Shown: positions 1-6,300, counted from the stretch's first letter. The stretch is 6,343 bases of DNA from an uncultured Lachnospiraceae bacterium (GCA_934351765.1 CAKRJM010000126.1:1-6343); one strand, 5' to 3'. A program made the numbers and translations. The notes: generated from the sequence alone by a model not told the origin.

Positions 1-82
1 ACCCAGCCATAAAACACGCCCGGGAATCAAACATACAACAACAACGATTTTCGATCATGGTTCTGTAGATGATGGTCTGCAT
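1..82 (-). CDS. Partial CDS or leader peptide, unrecognised, runs off the left edge
   Basis: An ATG at 82-80 opens a frame of 27 complete codons that is still open at base 1. The peptide begins MQTIIYRTMIENR, followed by CCC, then MFDSRACFMAG. A GGAGGAGG ribosome binding site at 100-93 lies 10 nt before the ATG, and a consensus promoter lies just upstream, so translation here is well supported. A second ATG (codon 9, 58-56) is a possible alternative start. Residues 14-16 are encoded by three consecutive TGT codons, and a fourth Cys follows at residue 23. I do not recognise the protein. It could be the N-terminus of a longer protein or a short regulatory leader peptide whose Cys codons sense charged tRNA-Cys. 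The window ends before this can be decided. It is a transcription unit separate from the transporter operon, which terminates upstream. Confidence 0.5.
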   Translation of the reverse strand, partial: MQTIIYRTMIENRCCCMFDSRACFMAG

Positions 83-92
83 TCTTCCGTTT

Positions 93-100
93 CCTCCTCC
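93..100 (-). promoter_or_regulatory. Ribosome binding site for the partial gene at 82
   Basis: GGAGGAGG is read on the minus strand 10 nt before the ATG at 82. It is strong in sequence but slightly long in spacing. It is the main evidence that the short edge frame is translated. Confidence 0.55.
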
Positions 101-123
101 ATTTATTTTTGAAACATGGGGTC

Positions 124-152
124 ATTATAAAACCCAATTCCTAGCTTGTCAA
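124..152 (-). promoter_or_regulatory. Perfect-consensus sigma-A promoter
   Basis: On the minus strand, TTGACA (152-147), a 17-nt spacer (146-130) and TATAAT (129-124) match the housekeeping sigma-factor consensus at all twelve positions with optimal spacing. The expected start of transcription is the A at about 117, giving a 35-nt leader before the ATG at 82. Immediately upstream, at about 157-174, an A/T tract (AAAAAATTTTTAA on the minus strand) resembles an UP element. So strong a promoter normally needs a repressor or downstream attenuation to be regulated. Both an overlapping dyad and a Cys-codon run are present nearby. Confidence 0.85.
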
Positions 153-160
153 TAGGAATT
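136..160. promoter_or_regulatory. Candidate operator: 8-bp perfect inverted repeat around the -35 box
   Basis: AATTCCTA (136-143) and TAGGAATT (153-160) are perfect inverted copies separated by 9 nt. That 9-nt spacer contains the whole -35 hexamer (147-152). Arm centres about 17 bp apart, under two helical turns, would suit a dimeric helix-turn-helix repressor that blocks RNA polymerase. This is inferred from geometry only, and I cannot name the regulator. Confidence 0.5.
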
Positions 161-188
161 AAAAATTTTTTCAGTCTCTTTCGTAAAC

Positions 189-230
189 ATTCCCTGCCTT
201 ATGGCTGTGTCCATGCGTTTTTGCAGGAAT
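189..230 (-). other. Imperfect stem-loop between terminator and promoter
   Basis: ATTCCCTGC (189-197) and GCAGGAAT (223-230) form an 8-bp inverted repeat with a one-base bulge. A small nested ATGG/CCAT pairing (minus strand) lies inside the 25-nt loop. No U-run follows on either strand, so it is not an obvious terminator. It may be a remnant of a regulatory structure, a protein site or chance. Nothing else in 153-245 looks coding. Confidence 0.25.
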
Positions 231-245
231 CCTGTTTGATTACAT

Positions 246-290
246 AAAAGCTGCCGGATAACAGAGACTGACTCCATTTTCCGACAGCTT
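246..290 (-). terminator. Rho-independent terminator of the liv operon
   Basis: The minus-strand RNA from 290 to 248 folds into an 11-bp stem: AAGCUGUCGGA (290-280) pairs with UCCGGCAGCUU (258-248), with a single G-U pair. The loop is 21 nt. A short U-run follows (UUUU over 249-246, overlapping the stem base). It begins 20 nt after the stop codon of the dehydrogenase gene. The U-tract is short, so termination may be partial, but the position and stem quality fit the end of the operon. Confidence 0.65.
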
Positions 291-310
291 TCCCTACTTC
301 CTGTGAAGTA

Positions 311-1444
311 TTATGATTTCACCCCACTGATGGTTTTCCCATGATCAGAAACTGCCTTTATGATCGTATAGGCAATCTCCTCGATCTTCGCACCAGTATC
401 TTCATCCTTCTCCCCATGGAGCCATTTCCCAATCTGCTCCTTCAGATATCCATCTGCATGCTCCGCAAACGAGGTCAGACACTTTTCCAGAAATCCGCCC
501 GGAGTTGCATGATTTTTGGTATCCTTCATGAGCTCCTCTCTGGGCTTTAGCTGTGCCTCCATGAGATACGTTTCAATGCTTCCGCAAAGCATCCGGTCCG
601 CATCCGCCAGAGGGATCTTTTCCTCCGCGGCAAACCGAAGAGCCCCCGCTCTCCAGGACCGCAAAAGCACATCCATAAACTCCGCCAGGTTTTCATCGAT
701 TCCACCCTTCTCATATGGAATCACTTCCACCGACGGGTCATTAAAGTATGTTCGGAATACGGTTCGGAAGGCACTTCCGGATACGGTAAGCGGAACCCGT
801 TTTCCACACGCTGCCGTCACATCCTCAATCAGATAATTCACCTCAAACATCAGATGACTAGACGAATGCAGCGACAGGAACGGAATTGCCTTATCCGCAT
901 CAACCGTAACCACAGTACCACTGGGAATCATAAACTCCAGTGCCCGCTTCTTTTTCTCCGCCGGCCATTCCCTCCGGGGATCAAAAGAAATAAATGCAAC
1001 GCCAACACCGGACACATCATTCCCGGCAATCTGATCGATCTCATTGGGGAGCAGATTTGCACAATTCACATCCCCGCCGAGAACGTCATAATAGTAATCC
1101 ACCGTAGGATCCGGTGCAAGGGAATACAGATCCGGAAGCGCTTCCCCCTTCTCTCTTAACATCTCATAATAAGGTGCCAGCGTCTTCTCCGTCATCTCCG
1201 CGATCTGATGGGGTCTTACTGCCAGAATGATAATGTCCGGCCGCTGCTCTTCCAGAGTCTCCCGCACCCTTCCGACGATCACCGGGAACGGACATTGTGC
1301 CTGCTTCTTTGCCAGGCCTCTGTCACTGCCCTTGATCCCGACCACATTCGTGCTGAGAGCATCCCCTAAAAGCCGCCTGTAACAGGGCATGAGAAAGGTT
1401 GCAATAAACCCCATTCCGATAATTACAATCTTTTCTTTTTTCAT
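311..1444 (-). CDS. NAD(P)-dependent dehydrogenase, pyrroline-5-carboxylate reductase-like
   Basis: A 377-aa cytoplasmic oxidoreductase with an N-terminal Rossmann fold. The first beta strand carries the dinucleotide loop G10-x-G12-x-x-A15. Strand two ends in K38/S40/R42 rather than an acidic residue, which suggests NADPH. DIIILAVRPHQ (70-80) resembles the ProC 'LAVKPQ' segment, LLPNE (131-135) resembles its 'MPN' motif, and HATPGG (about 312-317) resembles the C-terminal 'TSPGG' active-site motif. ProC is usually about 270 aa. This protein is about 100 aa longer, with extra sequence between the Rossmann core and the TPGG helical region, so it is a divergent relative and not a safe ProC call. 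The ATG start is preceded by AGGGG at 6-nt spacing. It lies 19 nt after livK with no terminator between, so it is the last gene of the transporter operon. Reduction or oxidation of an imported amino or imino acid is inferred from that context. Opine-dehydrogenase-like or F420/NADP-oxidoreductase-like roles are alternatives. Confidence 0.7.
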   Translation of the reverse strand: MKKEKIVIIGMGFIATFLMPCYRRLLGDALSTNVVGIKGSDRGLAKKQAQCPFPVIVGRVRETLEEQRPDIIILAVRPHQIAEMTEKTLAPYYEMLREKGEALPDLYSLAPDPTVDYYYDVLGGDVNCANLLPNEIDQIAGNDVSGVGVAFISFDPRREWPAEKKKRALEFMIPSGTVVTVDADKAIPFLSLHSSSHLMFEVNYLIEDVTAACGKRVPLTVSGSAFRTVFRTYFNDPSVEVIPYEKGGIDENLAEFMDVLLRSWRAGALRFAAEEKIPLADADRMLCGSIETYLMEAQLKPREELMKDTKNHATPGGFLEKCLTSFAEHADGYLKEQIGKWLHGEKDEDTGAKIEEIAYTIIKAVSDHGKTISGVKS

Positions 1445-1463
1445 GTTTTTCCCCTGTTATCTC

Positions 1464-2681
1464 TTACTTATTTGCAGGAATCTCGGTCACTGCCTTGAAT
1501 GCACTTGCATCCTTGTCATACTTCAGCCAAACGGTAGGACGATCTGCATCACCATCTACGAATGTCAGTGTTCCAAGTGCAGTCTCCTGCTCACCGTCTC
1601 TTAAGAAAGCACGAAGAGTTTCCTTATCATCGGGACCAAACTGGTCAATCGCCTTGCAGAAACGATCCGCTGCACAGTAAGCCAGATATCCATGAACGAT
1701 CGGAGACTTTCCAAATTCGCTCTCATATGCATCAACGTAGCTCTTCAGCTCATCAGAAGGATAATCTGCGGCATAGGAGTCACAGCAGTAAATGTCATCC
1801 AGGCCTGTGATCAGGTTATTGAATTCATCATTCAGTGCCATAGAGTTCACCTGGATCAGACAGTTGATATCAAGATCTCTTGCCTGTGTACAGATCAATG
1901 CAGAATCCGCTGTTGCACCATACATGCAGATAAAATCAATGTCCGCATCCTTGTACTTTGTAAGGATCGGAGTAAAGTCCTTGTTTCCTGCTGCATAGCC
2001 CTCTAAGGCAACGGTACCGCCATTGTTTTTGAAATGCTTTTCAAACATGGTAGATCCGCCTACCGCACCCTCGTTCGTGTTATCATATAAGTATACACCA
2101 TTCATATATCCGTTCTTTGCAAGTGTCTCGGCGCAGCCCTTTGCCAGACATTCTGCAAGAGGAGACTGACGAATGATCCACTTGCTTGCCTTTGTCAGAT
2201 CTGCATGGCTGGGAGATGTTGCATACATGATAATTTCTGCCTTATCGAGGATCGGAGCCATAGCCAGGCCTACGGTAGAGGACCAGGGTCCGATGGTTGC
2301 CAGAACCGAATCATCCGCTGCCAGCTTCTGTGCAATTACAATTCCTTCGTTTGCATCTGCTTTTGTATCATATTCATCGTACTCGATCAGCCGGCCGTTA
2401 TAACCGCCATTTTTATTGTACTCATCGAATACCATCTTTGCGGAATTAAACAGATATTCACCTGCAAATGCATTGTTTCCGGTCTTTGGGCCGATAACCG
2501 CTACATGGATGGGATCTCCGCTTCCTTCCGTCTTTGCCCCCTCAGAACCTGCTTCCTTTGTTTCGACCGCTTTTGTGTCTTCTGCTTTCTTGGTTTCCTT
2601 GCTCCCGCCGTTTCCGCCGCATGCAGTCAGGGACAGTGCCATAACAGCTGCCAGTGCGATGCTTAAAACTCTCCTTTTCAT
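1464..2681 (-). CDS. livK: Branched-chain amino acid type ABC transporter substrate-binding lipoprotein
   Basis: A 405-aa extracellular ligand-binding protein of the Leu/Ile/Val-binding (Peripla_BP_6) family. Residues 1-20 form a lipoprotein signal peptide (KRR, then a hydrophobic core) ending in the lipobox L-T-A-C, with C21 the predicted lipidated cysteine. Residues 22-56 are a Gly/Lys/Glu/Thr-rich flexible tether. The binding domain starts at about 57 (IHVAVIGPKTG). GPWSS (131-135) and ATSPSH (154-159) correspond to the Ser/Thr patches that in LivJ/LivK contact the amino and carboxylate groups of the ligand, which supports an amino acid or similar ligand. NKDFTPILTKYK is a typical family segment. 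The ATG start follows AAGGAGG at about 7 nt. The gene is downstream of livF, whereas in many operons the binding protein comes first. Substrate specificity cannot be assigned, so the symbol denotes the family. Confidence 0.9.
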   Translation of the reverse strand: MKRRVLSIALAAVMALSLTACGGNGGSKETKKAEDTKAVETKEAGSEGAKTEGSGDPIHVAVIGPKTGNNAFAGEYLFNSAKMVFDEYNKNGGYNGRLIEYDEYDTKADANEGIVIAQKLAADDSVLATIGPWSSTVGLAMAPILDKAEIIMYATSPSHADLTKASKWIIRQSPLAECLAKGCAETLAKNGYMNGVYLYDNTNEGAVGGSTMFEKHFKNNGGTVALEGYAAGNKDFTPILTKYKDADIDFICMYGATADSALICTQARDLDINCLIQVNSMALNDEFNNLITGLDDIYCCDSYAADYPSDELKSYVDAYESEFGKSPIVHGYLAYCAADRFCKAIDQFGPDDKETLRAFLRDGEQETALGTLTFVDGDADRPTVWLKYDKDASAFKAVTEIPANK

Positions 2682-2716
2682 AAATACCCTCCTTAAAAAT
2701 GAAATAATATTTAGTT

Positions 2717-2737
2717 TAAAATGATGAAATCATTTTA
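2717..2737 (-). other. AT-rich 8-bp hairpin in the livF-livK gap
   Basis: Within the 62-nt gap (2743-2682), TAAAATGA (2717-2724) and TCATTTTA (2730-2737) form a perfect 8-bp inverted repeat with a 5-nt loop. There is no U-run after it and it is very AT-rich, so it is a poor terminator. It could stabilise a processed 3' end, which would allow differential livK expression, or it could be an operator. A minus-strand TATTAT at about 2710-2705 could be the -10 of an internal livK promoter, but no good -35 is seen. Confidence 0.3.
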
Positions 2738-2743
2738 TACCCG

Positions 2744-3454
2744 TCAGATCCCTCCGAGATATGCCTCCCGGACTTTCTCATTTCCTGCCAGTTCCTTTCC
2801 GGTTCCGGTAAGATTGATCTTTCCATTTTCCACAACATAGCCTCTGTCTGAGATATCCAGAGCCATATTGGCATTCTGCTCTACCAGAAGAACGGTAGTC
2901 CCCTCTTTATTGATCCTTACAAAGCATTCAAACAGCTCCTGTACCACGATGGGCGCCAGTCCCAGTGACGGCTCGTCCAGCATAAGCAGCTTCGGCTCCG
3001 ACATCAGAGCTCTTCCAACTGCTAACATCTGCTGTTCTCCTCCGGAAAGTGTTCCGGCCACCTGATTGAAGCGCTCCTTCAGTCGGGGAAACAGCTCCGC
3101 AGCACGTTCAATTCCACGATGCACCGCCGGCTGCGGCATGGTATAGCCTCCCATTTTCAGATTTTCATAGACTGTAAATCTGGGGAATATTTTTCTCCCC
3201 TCCGGGCAAAGTGTTACACCGGCCTTCAGCACATGGTTTGCTTTCATACTCGTAATATTTTTTCCATCAAACGTGATCGTTCCGCCGGCCGGTTTGATCA
3301 GTCCGGCAACTGTATTCATAATGGAAGTCTTTCCGGCGCCGTTTGCACCGATCAGTGTTACAATTTCCCCTTTTTTTACCTGAAACGATACCCCCTGTAC
3401 CGCCTTGATCGCTCCATAATTTACCTGAAGATTTTCAACCTGCAGATATGCCAT
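2744..3454 (-). CDS. livF: Branched-chain amino acid type ABC transporter ATP-binding protein LivF
   Basis: A 236-aa cytoplasmic ATPase, the second of the two nucleotide-binding subunits that power import through LivHM. It shows Walker A GANGAGKT (36-43), signature LSGGEQQ (136-142), Walker B LLMLDEP (156-162) with catalytic E161, and a D-loop SLGLAP. Two positions follow the LivF pattern instead of the general ABC pattern. The Q-loop position reads P-E-G-R (E85), and the switch position reads VEQN (Q193) where most ATPases have His. The start chosen is the ATG at 3454: AGAAGG lies 6 nt before it and the resulting length matches the family (about 237 aa). A longer frame exists from a TTG at 3484 but lies inside livG and has no good SD. 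The start is 1 nt after the livG stop (TGA-T-ATG), so translation is probably coupled. Confidence 0.93.
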   Translation of the reverse strand: MAYLQVENLQVNYGAIKAVQGVSFQVKKGEIVTLIGANGAGKTSIMNTVAGLIKPAGGTITFDGKNITSMKANHVLKAGVTLCPEGRKIFPRFTVYENLKMGGYTMPQPAVHRGIERAAELFPRLKERFNQVAGTLSGGEQQMLAVGRALMSEPKLLMLDEPSLGLAPIVVQELFECFVRINKEGTTVLLVEQNANMALDISDRGYVVENGKINLTGTGKELAGNEKVREAYLGGI

Positions 3455-3455
3455 A

Positions 3456-4223
3456 TCACACCTTCTTTCCCAGATATGCCTCAATTACCTGAGGATTCTG
3501 CTTGATTTCATCAGGTACGCCGGATGCAATCAGCGTGCCATGATCTAATACATAGATCCGATCACAGAGGTTCATAACAAGCCTCATATCATGCTCGATC
3601 AGAAGAATCGTGTAGCCCAGATCGCGGATCTCGCTGATAAACTGAGTCAGATCCGCCGTCTCACCTTCATTCATGCCTGCCGCCGGCTCATCAAACATCA
3701 GAAGCTCCGGATCACTGGCAATCGCTCTTGCGATCTCCAGGCGTCTCTGCTTTCCATAAGGAAGATCGGTTCCGTAATGATACGGATTATCCGAAAGTCC
3801 GGTGAGCTCCAGTGCTTTTCTTGCCCGTTCTTCCGCCTCTTTTTCAGCTTTCTTATAGCTTTTTGTATGGAACAGTGCATCCAGAAGATTTTCCTTTAAT
3901 CTGGTATGGGCACCGACCATGACATTTTCCATAATGGTCATATGAGGGAACAGTTTAATATTCTGGAATGTTCTGCACATTCCCAGCTCCGTGATCTGAT
4001 TGGGAGTCATTCCGGTGATCTCCCGGTCATGGAAATAAATTTTTCCCTCTGTCGGAGTGTACTGACCGGTGATGCAGTTAAACATCGTTGTTTTTCCTGC
4101 ACCGTTCGGTCCGATGAGACCGATGATCTCTCCTTTGTTGATTTCCATATCAACAGCATTCACGGCAACAAGTCCGCCAAACCGCTGTGTCACTTTTTCT
4201 ACCTTTAATACCGGCGAACTCAT
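3456..4223 (-). CDS. livG: Branched-chain amino acid type ABC transporter ATP-binding protein LivG
   Basis: A 255-aa cytoplasmic ATPase that pairs with LivF. Walker A is GPNGAGKTT (38-46), the Q-loop glutamine is Q87 in RTFQN, the signature is LPYGKQRRLEIARA (154-167), Walker B is LLMFDEP (174-180) with E179, and the switch histidine is H211 in IEHDM. 'DEPAAGMN' after Walker B and the 'YGxQRRLEIAR' form of the signature are LivG hallmarks and separate it from LivF. In place of the common LSGGQ, this gene has L-P-Y-G-K-Q. The ATG (4223-4221) overlaps the livM stop as ATGA, with a GGTGGAG-type SD inside the livM end. Length and order are normal for the family, and all catalytic residues are present. 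Confidence 0.94.
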   Translation of the reverse strand: MSSPVLKVEKVTQRFGGLVAVNAVDMEINKGEIIGLIGPNGAGKTTMFNCITGQYTPTEGKIYFHDREITGMTPNQITELGMCRTFQNIKLFPHMTIMENVMVGAHTRLKENLLDALFHTKSYKKAEKEAEERARKALELTGLSDNPYHYGTDLPYGKQRRLEIARAIASDPELLMFDEPAAGMNEGETADLTQFISEIRDLGYTILLIEHDMRLVMNLCDRIYVLDHGTLIASGVPDEIKQNPQVIEAYLGKKV

Positions 4224-5236
4224 TTCTCCACCCCACTTTCCTTCGAGGTTTTTTCTTCCCTCCGGCGTTCCCAGAGTACTCTTTGTCTAATATGCTTCAA
4301 ATTTACATTTCCAAGAATTCCGGACGGTTTTCCAAAAATTACGACTACCAGAAGCGCTCCGTAGATAACCTGGCGCCATACCATCAGTGGTCTTAACACC
4401 TCCGGAAGTGTCGTTAAAAGGATTGCTCCTACAACCGATCCTGTCAGATTTCCGAGTCCGCCGACAATGATCATGGAAAGAATCAGCGTCGACTGATCAA
4501 AGGTAAAGTTCAACGGACTGATAAATCTCATATAGTGAGCAAAAAATCCGCCGGCCATGCCAGCCAATGCTGCTGAAATAACAAATGCCATGATCTTATA
4601 TCTGGAATCCTTGATTCCCATGGCCTGCGCTGCAATATAATCATCCCGAACCGCAGTAATTCCTCTTCCCAGTCTGGAATCCATCAATCTCGAAATCAGC
4701 ACAAAGGTAAGTATGCACAGCACCACTACCATAAAATAAATTTTTCTGGGTGTGTCAAACGCAAAGCCAAACAGCTCCGGCTCAGGAATCCCTACAATAC
4801 CGCTTGCGCCGCCGGTCAGCCCTCTCCAGTTTGTCTCAATAGTCCGGATAATCTCACAAAATGCCAGCGTTACAATGGTTAAATATCGTCCGGAAAGTCT
4901 CAGTGTCGGAAGTCCGAGGAGATATCCGAATGCAAGAGATACCACACAGGCTGAAATCAATGTCGCCCAAAACGGCCAGCCGAGCCTTGTGGAGAGCAAT
5001 GCCGCTGTGTACGCTCCGACTCCGAAGAATGCGGCGTGTCCCAGCGAGGTGATTCCCATAAAACCGGAAATCAGATTCAGGCTCATCGCCAGGATCGCAT
5101 ATACGCCGCCAAGCGTTGCTACTGTTACTACATACTGGTTACTGAATAAAAACGGAAAAACAATAATTAAAACCAGAGTTACAAGCATGACCGGTCTGCT
5201 GTGAAGAGCCCATGCCGTTGTAATTTTCTTAAACAT
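4220..5236 (-). CDS. livM: Branched-chain amino acid type ABC transporter permease LivM
   Basis: A 338-aa polytopic inner-membrane permease that forms the translocation pore with LivH. After a short cytoplasmic start, hydrophobic segments occur at about 16-31, 36-57, 62-82, 88-108, 116-131, 167-183, 214-236, 249-275 and 288-302. The segment at 58-81 (GFMGITSLGHAAFFGVGAYT...) is the conserved LivM signature. The cytoplasmic coupling loop that contacts the ATPases is at about 193-208 (ITAVRDDYIAAQAMGI), matching the family 'AIRExxxAAxAMGI' pattern. The C-terminus is a charged Arg/Lys/Glu-rich cytoplasmic tail (about 311-338), somewhat longer than the core needs. The ATG start is preceded by AAGGAGGG at 5 nt. 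That SD uses the livH stop codon bases (TAAGGAGG), so the two genes are likely co-translated. Confidence 0.93.
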   Translation of the reverse strand: MFKKITTAWALHSRPVMLVTLVLIIVFPFLFSNQYVVTVATLGGVYAILAMSLNLISGFMGITSLGHAAFFGVGAYTAALLSTRLGWPFWATLISACVVSLAFGYLLGLPTLRLSGRYLTIVTLAFCEIIRTIETNWRGLTGGASGIVGIPEPELFGFAFDTPRKIYFMVVVLCILTFVLISRLMDSRLGRGITAVRDDYIAAQAMGIKDSRYKIMAFVISAALAGMAGGFFAHYMRFISPLNFTFDQSTLILSMIIVGGLGNLTGSVVGAILLTTLPEVLRPLMVWRQVIYGALLVVVIFGKPSGILGNVNLKHIRQRVLWERRREEKTSKESGVEK

Positions 5237-5241
5237 CTGTG

Positions 5242-5249
5242 CCCTCCTT
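5242..5249 (-). promoter_or_regulatory. livM ribosome binding site fused to the livH stop codon
   Basis: The minus strand reads TAAGGAGGG at 5250-5242. The TAA (5250-5248) stops livH, and AAGGAGGG (5249-5242) is the livM SD, 5 nt before its ATG. A ribosome finishing livH therefore sits on the livM initiation site. Confidence 0.75.
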
Positions 5250-6126
5250 ATACCTTCTTGATTTCCTTATGTCCAAACAGTCCATAAGGTCTGAACAACA
5301 GTACCAGAATCAAAACAACGAATGCTGCACAGTCCTTCCAGTCTGAACTGACATAGCCTGCAACAAACGCTTCCAGAACACCGATAATGACACCTCCAAG
5401 CGCCGCTCCCGGCAGAGATCCGATTCCGCCAAGCAAGGCTGCTGCAAAGGTCTTCATGGAAACTCCAAGATACATCGTTGTATCAATGGATCCATAATAC
5501 ATGGCTACCAGAATTCCGGCAATTGATGCACATAAGATACCGGTAAAAAACGAAAACGTAATAACCAGCTCTGTATTTACACCCATGAGCTTCGCTGCCG
5601 AAACATCCTGTGCGATCGCTCTCATACCGGAACCGATCTTCGTCTTGTAGATGATGATGGACATTACAATGATCATAATAACCGCCGCAACTGCTATAAC
5701 GATCTGATCCCATTTCATGATGACATTGCCCACATAGAACTTTCCAAGATTGATCGGATTCGGGAACGGCTTTGTCTCACTGCCGTAGAGAACCATGATC
5801 AGGTTCAGCATAAATGTCGAAACACCCAACGTTGCTGTCATCACCGATTCACCGGAAGATGTTTTCTTTCGGATCGGCTGTAAAATAAACTGATTCATAG
5901 CTGCACCAAGAAGACCGGTTACAACCATTGCCGCAATCAGTGAGAGCGGATACGGCAATGCCATAAATGAATACATGGTCAGCACCAGATACCCTGCCAT
6001 CACATAAAAGGAACCATGTGCAAAGTTTACCAGTTCCAGCACACTGTACACAATGGAAAATCCTACTGCTACCAGCGAGTATGTTGCTCCGATGGTAATT
6101 CCGTTAAATAACTGCTGAAAAAACAC
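5248..6126 (-). CDS. livH: Branched-chain amino acid type ABC transporter permease LivH
   Basis: A 292-aa polytopic membrane permease, partner of LivM and first gene of the operon. The start is taken as the GTG at 6126-6124: AAGGAGGAGGAG ends 3 nt before it, with AAGGAGG at 8 nt, and the resulting N-terminus (MFFQQLFNGITIGATYSLVAVG) aligns with the usual LivH beginning. A frame from a TTG at 6150 would translate the SD itself (KEEE) and is rejected. Hydrophobic segments lie at about 8-30, 39-56, 60-76, 97-115, 141-160, 187-210, 227-256 and 264-278. ELVNFAHGSF (31-40) and the C-terminal FRPYGLFG (278-285) are LivH hallmarks. The ATPase-coupling loop is at about 169-182 (RAIAQDVSAAKLMG). Confidence 0.92.
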   Translation of the reverse strand: MFFQQLFNGITIGATYSLVAVGFSIVYSVLELVNFAHGSFYVMAGYLVLTMYSFMALPYPLSLIAAMVVTGLLGAAMNQFILQPIRKKTSSGESVMTATLGVSTFMLNLIMVLYGSETKPFPNPINLGKFYVGNVIMKWDQIVIAVAAVIMIIVMSIIIYKTKIGSGMRAIAQDVSAAKLMGVNTELVITFSFFTGILCASIAGILVAMYYGSIDTTMYLGVSMKTFAAALLGGIGSLPGAALGGVIIGVLEAFVAGYVSSDWKDCAAFVVLILVLLFRPYGLFGHKEIKKV

Positions 6127-6129
6127 TCG

Positions 6130-6141
6130 CTCCTCCTCCTT
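6130..6141 (-). promoter_or_regulatory. livH ribosome binding site, decides the GTG start
   Basis: AAGGAGGAGGAG on the minus strand sits just before GTG at 6126. Because it lies inside the longer TTG-initiated frame, it shows that the true start is the GTG, eight codons further in. Confidence 0.8.
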
Positions 6142-6150
6142 ACATTTCAA

Positions 6151-6180
6151 ATATAATCCTTTTGATCCAAGTTATTTCAA
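6151..6180 (-). promoter_or_regulatory. Weak secondary promoter candidate close to livH
   Basis: TTGAAA (6180-6175), an 18-nt spacer and TTATAT (6156-6151) on the minus strand give a partial sigma-A match. Transcription would start near 6144, only a few bases before the SD at 6141. Such a very short leader makes it less convincing than the upstream TATAAT. Confidence 0.2.
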
Positions 6181-6271
6181 TGACATCGATTTCATATCTT
6201 TTGCTTCTGCCTTTTCGCTGCTCCTTTCTCTTTTTCCTCTCTTTTCCCTTTCTGGTTGTGTTTGTGCAAGT

Positions 6272-6300
6272 ATTATAAATCAATTTGGTTTATTGTTTTA
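6272..6300 (-). promoter_or_regulatory. Probable main promoter of the liv operon
   Basis: A perfect -10 hexamer TATAAT lies at 6277-6272 on the minus strand. At 17-nt spacing the -35 position reads TAAAAC (6300-6295), a poor match to TTGACA, so the promoter may need an activator. The surrounding 6270-6330 is very AT-rich. Transcription would start near 6265, giving a leader of about 140 nt before the GTG at 6126. The leader is purine-rich (6260-6196), ends with a tiny possible ORF MKSMSLK (6195-6172) that has no good SD and no Leu/Ile/Val codon run, and shows no T-box or recognisable riboswitch. Confidence 0.45.

Noticed and set aside
224..234. CAGGA-A-TCCTG palindrome as a protein site
   Set aside because: It is only 5 bp per arm, overlaps the longer 189-230 repeat, and sits far from either promoter.
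2205..2666. A 153-codon plus-strand open frame opposite livK
   Set aside because: It lacks an SD, has Cys/Phe-rich low-similarity content, and lies fully antisense to a clear lipoprotein gene. It is a reading-frame shadow.
2717..2737. Terminator after livF
   Set aside because: The stem is almost all A-T pairs and no U-run follows, so read-through into livK is expected.
2744..3454. LivF Q-loop Glu and switch Gln as inactivating substitutions
   Set aside because: The PEG...VEQN pattern is the normal state of LivF-family ATPases. All Walker and signature residues are intact.
4752..5204. A 150-codon plus-strand open frame opposite livM
   Set aside because: It is antisense to conserved membrane segments, with no SD, promoter or recognisable domain.
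6151..6265. T-box or amino acid attenuator in the liv leader
   Set aside because: There is no AGGGTGG-type T-box sequence, no terminator hairpin and no run of Leu/Ile/Val codons. The tiny ORF MKSMSLK has no convincing SD.
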